15,589 bases of DNA from the NCBI GenBank assembly GCA_947174085.1, contig CAMWHN010000024.1:1-15589 (forward strand), written 5' to 3'. Within the stretch, counting starts at the first letter, position 1. Each line of letters starts with the position of its first letter. Under the pieces are notes generated by a model that saw only the letters and a list, made by a program, of their open reading frames with translations, did no database searches and was not told the DNA's origin. Source of the DNA: an uncultured Ruminococcus sp. Lineage in GTDB: Bacteria; Bacillota; Clostridia; Oscillospirales; Ruminococcaceae. The translations under genes and the position numbers were made by a program. Positions 7,089-15,090 of this stretch are shown one piece after another.

Positions 7089-7100
7089 TTTTGTACAAAA
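7089..7100. promoter_or_regulatory. Palindrome abutting the nifJ -35, possible operator
   Basis: TTTTGTACAAAA is a perfect 12-bp palindrome ending 6 bp before the -35 hexamer of the nifJ promoter. The half TTTTGTACA recurs at 6971-6979, between the small RNA promoter and nifJ. A dimeric regulator could bind here. It does not match the Rex, Fur or CcpA consensus as I know them. Confidence 0.4.
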
Positions 7101-7106
7101 AAAATG

Positions 7107-7135
7107 TTTACAGAATGCTATTTTTATGCTAAAAT
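7107..7135 (+). promoter_or_regulatory. Sigma-A-type promoter of nifJ
   Basis: A -35 TTTACA (7107-7112), a 17-bp spacer and a -10 TAAAAT (7130-7135), with TATGC just before the -10. Transcription should start near 7142, giving a leader of about 96 nt. The leader contains a weak hairpin (GAACA 7201-7205 with TGTTC 7214-7218) just before the AGGAGG ribosome binding site. The rest of the 6625-7238 gap holds the glcK terminator, the small RNA and the possible operators. Confidence 0.82.
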
Positions 7136-7238
7136 AAATATGTTACAACTTGTTTGACTGTCTTACTGGAATTTAAATTTTAAAATTTTCAGGAAATAGT
7201 GAACAAGAAAATATGTTCTTATTAGGAGGAAAATTCCA

Positions 7239-10200
7239 ATGGCTAGAAAAATGAAAACCATGGACGGCAATAACGCTGCCGCATGGGCATCTTATCCGTT
7301 CACAGATGTATCTGCTATTTATCCAATTACACCATCATCTGTTATGGCGGAAGTCACAGACCAATGGGCTGCAAAAGACAAGAAAAATTTATTTGGTGAC
7401 CCTGTCAACGTTGTAGAAATGCAATCTGAAGCAGGTGCAGCAGGTACAGTACATGGCTCTTTGTCCGCAGGCGCATTGACAACAACTTATACAGCATCAC
7501 AAGGCTTATTGTTAATGATTCCAAACATGTACAAAATTGCTGGTGAATTACTCCCGAATGTTATTCATGTATCTGCAAGATGTGTATCTTCTCATGCATT
7601 GAATATTTTCGGTGACCATTCTGACGTTTATGCATGTCGTCAAACAGGTTATGCAATGCTTTGTTCTTCTAATCCTCAGGAAGTTATGGATTTGGGCGCA
7701 GTTGCACATTTGGCAACGATTGAAGGCAGAGTGCCATTCTTACATTTCTTTGATGGTTTCAGAACATCTCACGAAATTCAGAAAATTGAAGTTTGGGACG
7801 ATGCAGACTTAGACGAAATGCTGAACAAAGAAGCTGCACAGGCATTCCGTGACCAAGCTTTGAATCCAAATCACCCAGTTTTAAGAGGTTCTGCACAGAA
7901 TCCTGATATTTTCTTCCAAGCTCGTGAAGCATGTAATAAATATTATGATGAATTGCCAGCAGTTGTTGAAAAATATATGGACAAAGTCAATGCAAAAATT
8001 GGCACAGATTATAAATTATTTAATTATTACGGCGCACCAGATGCAGAACATGTCATTATTGCAATGGGTTCTGTGATGGACACTGTAGAAGAAACTGTTG
8101 ATTATCTCAATGCAAATGGCGGTAAATACGGTATGGTTCGTGTACGTCTGTACAGACCATTTGTTGCTGAAAAGCTTATCGAAGTATTGCCAAATACAGT
8201 AAAACAGATTTCTGTATTAGACAGAACAAAAGAACCTGGTTCTTTGGGCGAACCATTGTATTTAGACGTTGTTGCAGCTCTCAAAGATACAAAATTTGAT
8301 GCTGTTAAAATTTACACAGGTCGTTATGGCTTAGGTTCTAAAGATACAACTCCAAATCAGATTATTGCTGTATTCAAGAACACAGAGAAAAAACGCTTTA
8401 CACTTGGTATTGTAGATGATGTCACAAATCTTTCTCTTGATGATAGCTTTAGTCCTGATACAGCTCCTGCCGGAACAATTTCCTGTAAATTCTGGGGCTT
8501 AGGTTCTGACGGTACTGTAGGCGCAAATAAAAATTCTATTAAAATCATTGGTGACCATACAGACATGTATGCACAGGCATATTTCTCTTATGACTCTAAA
8601 AAATCCGGCGGTGTTACAGTTTCACACTTGCGTTTCGGTAAAACACCAATTAAATCTACTTATTTGATTAACAAAGCAGATTTTGTTGCATGTCATAATC
8701 AAAGCTATATTGACAAATATGACATGGTTTCTGATATTAAGCCAAACGGTACATTCTTGTTAAATACTATCTGGGACGCAGAAGGTCTTGAGAAAAATCT
8801 TCCTGGACAAGTTAAGAGATATATCGCACAGAATAAAATTAAATTCTACACAGTAAACGGTGTCAAACTCGGTCAGGAAACTGGCATGGGAACAAGAATT
8901 AATACTATTCTGCAATCTGCATTCTTCAAACTTGCTGATATTATCCCATTTGAGCAAGCTTTAGAATACATGAAATCTGCCGCTGAAATGTCTTATGCAA
9001 AAAAAGGACAAGACGTTGTAGAGAAAAACTGGAATGCAATTGACGCAGGTTATCAGGGCATTGTAGAAGTAGCTGTTCCAGAAGCATGGGCTAACGCAGA
9101 AGATACGCCAATGGGTATGCCAAAAGTTACTTGTGCAAATAAAGACTTAGAAGATTTTGTCAATAACGTTCAGATTCCTTGCAATGCACAAAAAGGTGAT
9201 ACACTGCCAGTTTCTACTTTTGTAAAGCTTGCTGACGGTACATCTCCATCTGGTTCATCTGCATTTGAAAAACGTGGTATTGCTGTTAGTGTTCCTGTAT
9301 GGAATCCAGATACTTGTATTCAGTGTAACCAGTGTGCTTATGTATGTCCACATGCAGTATTACGCCCAGTTACTCTAAACACAGAAGAAGCTGAAAATGC
9401 ACCTGCATCTATGAAGCTTGCTAGCTTAAAGCCTGCTATTGGCGATTTGAAATTCGGCATGACAGTTTCTGTTCTTGACTGTACAGGTTGTGGCGTTTGT
9501 GCAAATATCTGCCCTGCAAACAAGAAAGCAGATACACTTGTTATGAAGCCAATTGAAACACAGCTCGACCAGCAAGAAGCATTTGATTACGGCACAACAA
9601 AAGATATTAAACCAGAAGTAACTGCAAAATTCACAGAGGCTACTGTGAAAGGTTCTCAGTTCAAACAGCCATTACTTGAATTTTCCGGTGCATGTGCAGG
9701 CTGTGGCGAAACACCTTATGCAAAATTAATTACACAATTATTTGGTGACAGAATGTATATTGCGAATGCAACTGGTTGTTCTTCTATTTGGGGTAACTCT
9801 GCACCGTCTACGCCTTATACAGTGAATAAAAAAGGTCATGGCCCTGCATGGAGCAACTCTCTGTTTGAAGATAATGCAGAGTTTGGTTATGGTATGTTCT
9901 TAGGTCAGGAGACTTTAAGAAAACGTGTTATCGCTAAAGTAGAAGCTCTTGCAGAAACAGCAACCAAAGAAGAAGTAAAATCTGCTGTTGCAAAATATCT
10001 CGAAACAGTCAACGATGGTGCAGCAAATACACCAGCTACAGAAGAATTAATTACTGCATTAGAAAACTGTGGCTGTGATAAGGCTAAGGCAATTTTAGCT
10101 GAAAAAGACTTCCTGCGCAAGAAATCACAATGGATTTTCGGCGGTGACGGCTGGGCATATGATATTGGCTTTGGTGGTTTAGACCATGTAATTGCTTCCG

Positions 10201-10781
10201 GCAGAAATATTAATATCATGGTATTTGACACAGAAGTATATTCCAACACAGGCGGTCAGGCATCTAAAGCGACTCCAACAGGCGCAATTGCACAGTTTGC
10301 CGCTGCTGGTAAGGTCGTTAAGAAAAAAGACCTTGCAGGCATTGCTATGAGCTATGGCTATGTTTATGTTGCACATATTGCTATGGGCGCAGACATGAAC
10401 CAGTGCTTAAAGGCTATCCGTGAAGCAGAAGCTTATGACGGTCCTTCTATTATCATTGCATATGCTCCATGTATTAACCATGGTATCAAGACAGGTATGG
10501 CTACTGCACAGGCTGAAGAAAAGAAAGCTGTTCAGGCAGGTTACTGGCATTTGTATCGTTACAACCCAGACCTCAAAAAAGAAGGCAAGAATCCATTTAT
10601 TTTAGATTCTAAAGCTCCAAACACGGAAGAATATAAAAACTTCCTCATGGGTGAAGTACGTTATAATGCTCTGGCTCGTCAGAATCCACAACGTGCAGAA
10701 GAATTATTTGATAATGCATTAGAAAATGCAAAAGACCGTTATGATTATCTGACAAGACTCGCAAAATTATATAATGATTAA
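7239..10781 (+). CDS. nifJ: Pyruvate:ferredoxin (flavodoxin) oxidoreductase, single-chain
   Basis: This enzyme oxidises pyruvate with CoA to acetyl-CoA and CO2 and passes two electrons to ferredoxin. It is the central step between glycolysis and acetate/hydrogen production in anaerobes. The 1,180 residues match the homodimeric single-chain form. The pyrimidine-binding half of the thiamine site is N-terminal (YPITPSSVMAE near residue 29). The CoA/gamma and EKR regions follow. Two ferredoxin-type clusters are at Cys693/696/699/703 and Cys748/751/754/758. The thiamine-pyrophosphate domain carries the proximal cluster ligands Cys819, Cys822, Cys847 and Cys1078, with GDGWAYDIG at 969-977 and YSNTGGQASKATPTGA after it. 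All ligands are intact. AGGAGG precedes the ATG. It has its own promoter and terminator and so stands alone. The symbol nifJ is the family name and does not imply nitrogen fixation; no nif gene is nearby. Confidence 0.97.
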   Translation: MARKMKTMDGNNAAAWASYPFTDVSAIYPITPSSVMAEVTDQWAAKDKKNLFGDPVNVVEMQSEAGAAGTVHGSLSAGALTTTYTASQGLLLMIPNMYKIAGELLPNVIHVSARCVSSHALNIFGDHSDVYACRQTGYAMLCSSNPQEVMDLGAVAHLATIEGRVPFLHFFDGFRTSHEIQKIEVWDDADLDEMLNKEAAQAFRDQALNPNHPVLRGSAQNPDIFFQAREACNKYYDELPAVVEKYMDKVNAKIGTDYKLFNYYGAPDAEHVIIAMGSVMDTVEETVDYLNANGGKYGMVRVRLYRPFVAEKLIEVLPNTVKQISVLDRTKEPGSLGEPLYLDVVAALKDTKFDAVKIYTGRYGLGSKDTTPNQIIAVFKNTEKKRFTLGIVDDVTNLSLDDSFSPDTAPAGTISCKFWGLGSDGTVGANKNSIKIIGDHTDMYAQAYFSYDSKKSGGVTVSHLRFGKTPIKSTYLINKADFVACHNQSYIDKYDMVSDIKPNGTFLLNTIWDAEGLEKNLPGQVKRYIAQNKIKFYTVNGVKLGQETGMGTRINTILQSAFFKLADIIPFEQALEYMKSAAEMSYAKKGQDVVEKNWNAIDAGYQGIVEVAVPEAWANAEDTPMGMPKVTCANKDLEDFVNNVQIPCNAQKGDTLPVSTFVKLADGTSPSGSSAFEKRGIAVSVPVWNPDTCIQCNQCAYVCPHAVLRPVTLNTEEAENAPASMKLASLKPAIGDLKFGMTVSVLDCTGCGVCANICPANKKADTLVMKPIETQLDQQEAFDYGTTKDIKPEVTAKFTEATVKGSQFKQPLLEFSGACAGCGETPYAKLITQLFGDRMYIANATGCSSIWGNSAPSTPYTVNKKGHGPAWSNSLFEDNAEFGYGMFLGQETLRKRVIAKVEALAETATKEEVKSAVAKYLETVNDGAANTPATEELITALENCGCDKAKAILAEKDFLRKKSQWIFGGDGWAYDIGFGGLDHVIASGRNINIMVFDTEVYSNTGGQASKATPTGAIAQFAAAGKVVKKKDLAGIAMSYGYVYVAHIAMGADMNQCLKAIREAEAYDGPSIIIAYAPCINHGIKTGMATAQAEEKKAVQAGYWHLYRYNPDLKKEGKNPFILDSKAPNTEEYKNFLMGEVRYNALARQNPQRAEELFDNALENAKDRYDYLTRLAKLYND

Positions 10782-10800
10782 TAATTATTATTAATAAAAA

Positions 10801-10828
10801 ACAGGCGGAAGAAATTCCGTCTGTTTTT
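10801..10828 (+). terminator. Intrinsic terminator of nifJ
   Basis: ACAGGCGGAA (10801-10810) pairs with TTCCGTCTGT (10815-10824), a 10-bp stem with one G-U pair and a GAAA loop. TTTTT follows. It begins 19 bp after the nifJ stop. Confidence 0.9.
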
Positions 10829-10848
10829 ATTTTTATAATAATTATGCA

Positions 10849-10884
10849 AAAAAATCGTCACTAGAAAACCAGTGACGATTTTTT
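10849..10884 (-). terminator. Terminator of the xyloglucanase gene, possibly bidirectional
   Basis: ATCGTCACT (10854-10862) pairs with AGTGACGAT (10871-10879) around an 8-nt loop. The stem is flanked by six or seven A on the left and six T on the right, so it can end transcription in both directions. It lies 7 bp beyond the GH74 stop codon on the minus strand and also backs up the nifJ terminator. Confidence 0.88.
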
Positions 10885-10891
10885 AATAAAA

Positions 10892-13537
10892 TTAATCTTT
10901 AATAGGACAATCTTCCTGTGAAATTAAACCAACGACTAATCTCATAACATTTAGCGCATCTGCTGGTGTCAGTTTGTTATCTTGATCAATATCACAATTT
11001 TTTTCACCCTGTTCTTTCATAGTATTATCTTTACCCAGAACAGTTCTGGTAACATAAACAACATCTCCAATACTAACTTCATCATCTAAATCAGAATCAC
11101 CCCATAGAATATTTATAGGGTCTTCACCAGATGTGTCAGCAGTAGGTTCAGGTGTAGGGTCTGTTGGGTCTGTTGGCTTTGTAACAGGATTTTCGATACC
11201 AGAAGTCGTACCATAAACAATACCACAACCAACCGTTGACATATAGACTTTGCCAAATTCGTTCATATCACCAACTAAGAAGTTACCGTTACCAGTACCG
11301 CCATAAAGATGCTTTGTATTAATACAAATCCATGTTTTACCGCCGTCTGTTGAACGATAAATTCCCTCTGGGTCGGATTCAGAAGGCTTGCCATAAATAA
11401 ACAGTGTATTTACACCGCCTTCTTTTTCAGGTGCGCCATAGCCAATGGATTTACAATAAAATACATCAGATTTTTCAACTTTTGTTCCGCTTTCTGTGAT
11501 AATATATAATCCATTCCAGCCTAATGCCATAGCAATCGTATCTTTTGTAATATATGCCAAATCGCCTGTATGGTCGCATTCGTCATATTTATCTATAACA
11601 GTTTTCTGAAACGTTGCGCCATAGTCTGTACTAATATAAAAATCATATTGTGCATCATCAAGTGTAGGTTCTTTTTTGGTTGTATCAGATGCCCAATAAG
11701 AATTATATTTAATTCCTGAACCGTAAACAATGGCAGGATTTTCAGGGTCAACAAGCGGATATGTTGTTCTTGAACCCTCTAAACCAGTTGATTCGTTCCA
11801 AGTTTTGCCAAAATCATCTGTATAAACAATTGCGGCATTGTCACCACTTGCTTTTATAAATCTATAAGTACCATCATCAAGCTGTGTAATGGCAAGTTTT
11901 CCGCCACCATTAGGAACGTTCAAAGTCTTCCATGTTTTGCCAGCATTAAGGCTATAATACCCTTTTGCTTCATGTTCGCCTACACGTGCCATGACTTTTG
12001 TATCAGACGGACAATATGCAATTGCAGACGTTGAGCCGATATTAGGATAATATTGCTGCGGAATTTCCGTTGCACTTTCATGAATAAAGCCGTCATAGTC
12101 GCCGATTACAGAATAGTTCAAACCATCTGGAACGCTGACAAAATCCAGTGCAACAACTTCTTCTACGCCGTCAGGCTGGAAATAAAATTGTACGCCTCTT
12201 TCGTCCCATACGTTATCACAGGCAAAAACGCCATTACCAGAAGTCATTAAAATTTTATCAGAATTTCTTGGGTCTATTAAAATACCACTTCCCCAGTGAC
12301 AAGCCTTGCCATAAATCCAATCATAGCCGTTGGTGTCAATCGGATTAGACACAAAATAACAATCATCTGTATACTTGCCTACTTGCTGTCCGGGAGTAAT
12401 ATTTTGCCATGTTTCGCCACCATCTGTAGAACGATAGAAATAATCTCCCCATGCAATAGAATCATCTGTCCATTCTTCAGAGAACCACTGGTCAGACCAT
12501 ACACCGCAAGTTCTTGCGACCATTTTATTTGGGTCATTTTTATCAACAGTAATCATACCAACAGCACTATCCGTTACAGAGAGCTTTGTCACTTCGCCAG
12601 TTTTTGTATTATATTTATAAGCACCGCCGGCAGAACCAGAAAATGCAAGTCCTGCAATATAAGAGAAAAATAAATTGCCGTTATTATCACTTGTAATAGA
12701 AAGCGGATAATTTGCATTTGGCAAATCTGCTGATAATTCTGTAAATTTATCATCTGTTACATCAGCAACATGAATATTCGTCTGTCCAGTTACAGATGTA
12801 CCAACATAGACTTTGCCATTCTCAATATGAATTGTACCAATACCATTTTGTTCGTTATATTCTTTAGATTCTGTACCTCTTACCATGTGGTCAGTCCACA
12901 TAGGAAATTTTAGAGATTCTGTAAATAATCCCAAATCATCATAGCCCTTGACAGATTGCCAAGTTTTACCGCCGTCTGTAGACTTAATTAAAGCAGAATC
13001 CCCCGCTGTTACATCACCGCCGGCATAGATAACATCTGGATTATCAGGGTCAATTGCAATTGGTTCTGAACATTCACGACCATCGCCATTGCCGTGTACT
13101 TGAATCATATCAGTGACATCAGATTCTGTAAAAGTCTTACCACCGTCTGTTGTTTTAAAAATAACCGTCTTTGCACCTGAAAAGTAAGCACAGCCACAGA
13201 GAAAATAAACCGTATTATCATCAGTCGGGTCTATTGCCATGCCCTTAACGCTGAGCAAACCTCTGTCTTCTTCGTTGAGAAAACCAAAAAGCTGAACCCA
13301 TCTGTTTTGTTCATAGTCGAATTTATAAGCACCACCAACGTCTGTACGCAGATACATTTCTTTTTGACCAGTAGAAATACCAGATACAAAGCCACCGCCA
13401 CCAATGCGCAATGTATCCCATGAATAACTATCTTCAAGAGAAACCGTATCTTCTGCAACACTTGCTAAGCTTGTCGCAGTTGTACAAAGCATTGTTAAAC
13501 TCATTGCCGTAGCAACTACTTTTTGCCAAATTTTCAT
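10892..13537 (-). CDS. Secreted GH74 xyloglucanase with C-terminal dockerin (cellulosomal)
   Basis: GH74 enzymes cleave the beta-1,4-glucan backbone of xyloglucan. A signal peptide covers about residues 1-28 (KIWQKVVATAMSLTMLCTTA), and AAGGAGG precedes the ATG. The GH74 tandem beta-propellers span about 38-780, beginning with WDTLRIGGGGFVSGI and carrying repeated STDGGKTW-type turns (e.g. 187-193, 370-377, 729-736). The likely catalytic pair is Asp66 in RTDVGGAY (63-71) and Asp480 in GDYDGF (479-484), by comparison with characterised GH74 enzymes. A Pro/Thr/Asp linker (784-800) leads to a dockerin with two EF-hand-like calcium repeats, Asp814/816/818/825 and Asp849/851/853/860. The enzyme should therefore dock on a scaffoldin cohesin at the cell surface. 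No scaffoldin is in the window. Endo- versus exo-action cannot be told by eye. It stands alone between a terminator and a divergent promoter region. Confidence 0.94.
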   Translation of the reverse strand: MKIWQKVVATAMSLTMLCTTATSLASVAEDTVSLEDSYSWDTLRIGGGGFVSGISTGQKEMYLRTDVGGAYKFDYEQNRWVQLFGFLNEEDRGLLSVKGMAIDPTDDNTVYFLCGCAYFSGAKTVIFKTTDGGKTFTESDVTDMIQVHGNGDGRECSEPIAIDPDNPDVIYAGGDVTAGDSALIKSTDGGKTWQSVKGYDDLGLFTESLKFPMWTDHMVRGTESKEYNEQNGIGTIHIENGKVYVGTSVTGQTNIHVADVTDDKFTELSADLPNANYPLSITSDNNGNLFFSYIAGLAFSGSAGGAYKYNTKTGEVTKLSVTDSAVGMITVDKNDPNKMVARTCGVWSDQWFSEEWTDDSIAWGDYFYRSTDGGETWQNITPGQQVGKYTDDCYFVSNPIDTNGYDWIYGKACHWGSGILIDPRNSDKILMTSGNGVFACDNVWDERGVQFYFQPDGVEEVVALDFVSVPDGLNYSVIGDYDGFIHESATEIPQQYYPNIGSTSAIAYCPSDTKVMARVGEHEAKGYYSLNAGKTWKTLNVPNGGGKLAITQLDDGTYRFIKASGDNAAIVYTDDFGKTWNESTGLEGSRTTYPLVDPENPAIVYGSGIKYNSYWASDTTKKEPTLDDAQYDFYISTDYGATFQKTVIDKYDECDHTGDLAYITKDTIAMALGWNGLYIITESGTKVEKSDVFYCKSIGYGAPEKEGGVNTLFIYGKPSESDPEGIYRSTDGGKTWICINTKHLYGGTGNGNFLVGDMNEFGKVYMSTVGCGIVYGTTSGIENPVTKPTDPTDPTPEPTADTSGEDPINILWGDSDLDDEVSIGDVVYVTRTVLGKDNTMKEQGEKNCDIDQDNKLTPADALNVMRLVVGLISQEDCPIKD

Positions 13538-13663
13538 AAAATAAAATCCTCCTTGTGAATTAATTTTCCGTCAGAAATAACAGATTAATTATATTTTACT
13601 ATATTTCAAAAAAAAATGCAAGCATATTCAAAAAAAATTTTCATAAAATTAAATTTTCTGGAA

Positions 13664-13694
13664 ATAATAGCATTAATCTTGCAATATTTACCAA
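13664..13694 (-). promoter_or_regulatory. Possible promoter of the xyloglucanase gene
   Basis: On the minus strand TGC-TATTAT (13672-13664) is an extended -10. The best -35 is TTGGTA (13694-13689) with a long 19-bp spacer. The leader would be about 120 nt. An alternative extended -10, TGA-TATAAT, is at 13715-13707 with no good -35, and a bare TATAAT is at 13593-13588. The choice among them is uncertain. The rest of the 335-bp gap 13538-13872 is A/T-rich with no gene seen. Confidence 0.4.
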
Positions 13695-13786
13695 CTGTTG
13701 TCATGAATTATATCAATAAAATTAAGTTTGTTATTGTCATATTTCACAATCTGAAATAAAATTTAAAAAATTTTTTTCAAAAACAG

Positions 13787-13815
13787 GTGACAAATGAAAA
13801 TTTCTGTGCTATAAT
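13787..13815 (+). promoter_or_regulatory. Sigma-A-type promoter of the VanY-like gene
   Basis: GTGACA (13787-13792), a 17-bp spacer and a consensus TATAAT (13810-13815), with TGTGC just before the -10. Transcription should start near 13822, giving a leader of about 60 nt. Confidence 0.8.
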
Positions 13816-13867
13816 AAATAACAATGAAATTATGCAAGCAGAAAAACATATATCTGAAACACAGAAA

Positions 13868-13884
13868 AGAGGATGATTTTTTTG
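13868..13884 (+). promoter_or_regulatory. Ribosome binding site that favours a TTG start for the VanY-like gene
   Basis: AGAGG at 13868-13872 directly abuts the ATG at 13873, leaving no spacer for it. The in-frame TTG at 13882-13884 lies 9 nt downstream of AGAGG, an ideal distance, so TTG is the better start. The difference is only three residues. Confidence 0.65.
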
Positions 13885-15090
13885 GCACAACAAAAAAAAC
13901 GGAAAGCAGACAGAACGTATTTTACATTTACATTACTCATGATAAGTGTAATACTAGTATTTGCATTTGGTTTAATGATTGGAAAACAAAATAATCCGCA
14001 ACAAGCTGAAACTGTTCAAAAATCTTTGTCAGTTCCTAAAGATACGCCAACAGAAAATAATACTTCAAATAATATTTCGGAATCTAATACAGAACCAGTT
14101 ACACAATCTCAGAAACAAACAATTCCGGAATATAAGCAAGCAACAAGTTTTTGGGGCGCATATTCACATGTATATTTGCGTGTCAATCATGAAAAACAAT
14201 TAGAATTAAAAACAATTGCAAATTTTGATTTATCTGATGCTGTTTACGGCGTAAGTGATGAAAATATTGCTTCTGTTGACGAAACAGGCATGTTAACTGG
14301 ACTTACCAAAGGCGAATGCATTGTTACAATCTCATGTAAGGAAGAAACATTGCATATCCCCGTAACTGTAAGAGAATTAACTGTCATAGACGGCTGCACT
14401 TATGTTGATGGCATTTTAGTTGCCAATAAAACTTATGGTATGCCAGCAGAATATGACCCGGGCATGTTACCAGAAACAGAAGAAGCTTTTAAAAAATTAC
14501 AAGATGACGCAAAAGAATTAGGCTTAAATATTTACGAAAGCTCTGGTTACAGAACTTATCAATATCAAATTTCTGCTTACAAAAGCATGTGTGATGCCTA
14601 TGGCGAAGCTTATGCGTGCATGTATTCTGCAAGACCGGGGTATTCTGAACATCAGACAGGCTATACAATTGACTGCAACAGTATTGATAACACGTTTGCA
14701 GAAACAGCCGAAGGGCAATGGCTTGCCGACCATTGTCATGAATATGGCTTTATTGTTCGTTATCCGGAAAACAAAGAAGATATTACAGGCTATAATTATG
14801 AATCATGGCATATTCGTTATGTTGGCATAGAAGCGGCAACAGAAATTCATGAACAAAATTTAACACTAGAAGAATATTTAGATGTAGAATCTGTTCACAA
14901 TCATGTAGACGGAGAAACAGAAATGGAAACAGAAACAGAATCAGAAATCACACCAGAACCGGAACAACCAGAATCTGATTTTATCACATCAGAACCGGAA
15001 CAATCAGAATCTAATTTTATCACATCAGAGCCAGAAACTACAATGCCTGTAGAATCATTTATAGATGCGCCATTAAATGCCCCTGTGTAA
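13882..15090 (+). CDS. Membrane-anchored D-Ala-D-Ala carboxypeptidase, VanY/M15B type, with Ig-like spacer
   Basis: M15B enzymes are zinc D,D-carboxypeptidases that remove the terminal D-Ala from peptidoglycan stem peptides; some act as L,D-peptidases. From the TTG start the protein has 402 residues. A basic N terminus (KKRKADR) and a hydrophobic helix at about 14-34 form an anchor. A Gln/Asn/Thr-rich linker follows. A Big_2-like immunoglobulin fold covers about 90-167 (ENIASVDETGMLTGLTKGE). The catalytic domain spans about 180-330: SGYRTYQYQ, then SEHQTGYTIDC with zinc ligands His257 and Asp264, and ESWHIRYVG with catalytic Glu307 and zinc His310. All are intact. The last 65 residues are an acidic Glu/Thr/Pro/Ser tail with a duplicated 12-residue unit. 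No vanA/vanH/vanX-type genes are nearby, so housekeeping cell-wall trimming is more likely than vancomycin resistance. Confidence 0.92.
   Translation: MAQQKKRKADRTYFTFTLLMISVILVFAFGLMIGKQNNPQQAETVQKSLSVPKDTPTENNTSNNISESNTEPVTQSQKQTIPEYKQATSFWGAYSHVYLRVNHEKQLELKTIANFDLSDAVYGVSDENIASVDETGMLTGLTKGECIVTISCKEETLHIPVTVRELTVIDGCTYVDGILVANKTYGMPAEYDPGMLPETEEAFKKLQDDAKELGLNIYESSGYRTYQYQISAYKSMCDAYGEAYACMYSARPGYSEHQTGYTIDCNSIDNTFAETAEGQWLADHCHEYGFIVRYPENKEDITGYNYESWHIRYVGIEAATEIHEQNLTLEEYLDVESVHNHVDGETEMETETESEITPEPEQPESDFITSEPEQSESNFITSEPETTMPVESFIDAPLNAPV

Noticed and set aside
9905..10249. 114-codon minus-strand open frame inside nifJ (and a similar one at 5839-6183 inside the kinase gene)
   Set aside because: Both are antisense to strongly conserved catalytic regions and have no start signals, so they follow from the codon use of the real gene.
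7239..10781. Nitrogen fixation link implied by the name nifJ
   Set aside because: Single-chain pyruvate:ferredoxin oxidoreductase is a core fermentation enzyme in clostridia, and no nif structural or assembly gene is present.
12296..12673. 125-codon open frame on the plus strand inside the xyloglucanase
   Set aside because: It is antisense to the GH74 domain, has no plausible ribosome binding site, and has a Cys/Ile/His-rich translation typical of a shadow frame.
13538..13786. TTGTCAT twice (13698-13704, 13734-13740) and a doubled CAAAAAAAA segment near 13606-13640 as regulatory repeats
   Set aside because: Short, A/T-biased and not symmetrically placed to either promoter. They are what chance would give in such sequence.
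13882..15090. Vancomycin resistance locus
   Set aside because: Only a VanY-like carboxypeptidase is present. No ligase, dehydrogenase, VanX dipeptidase or two-component system accompanies it in the window, and M15B enzymes are common housekeeping proteins.
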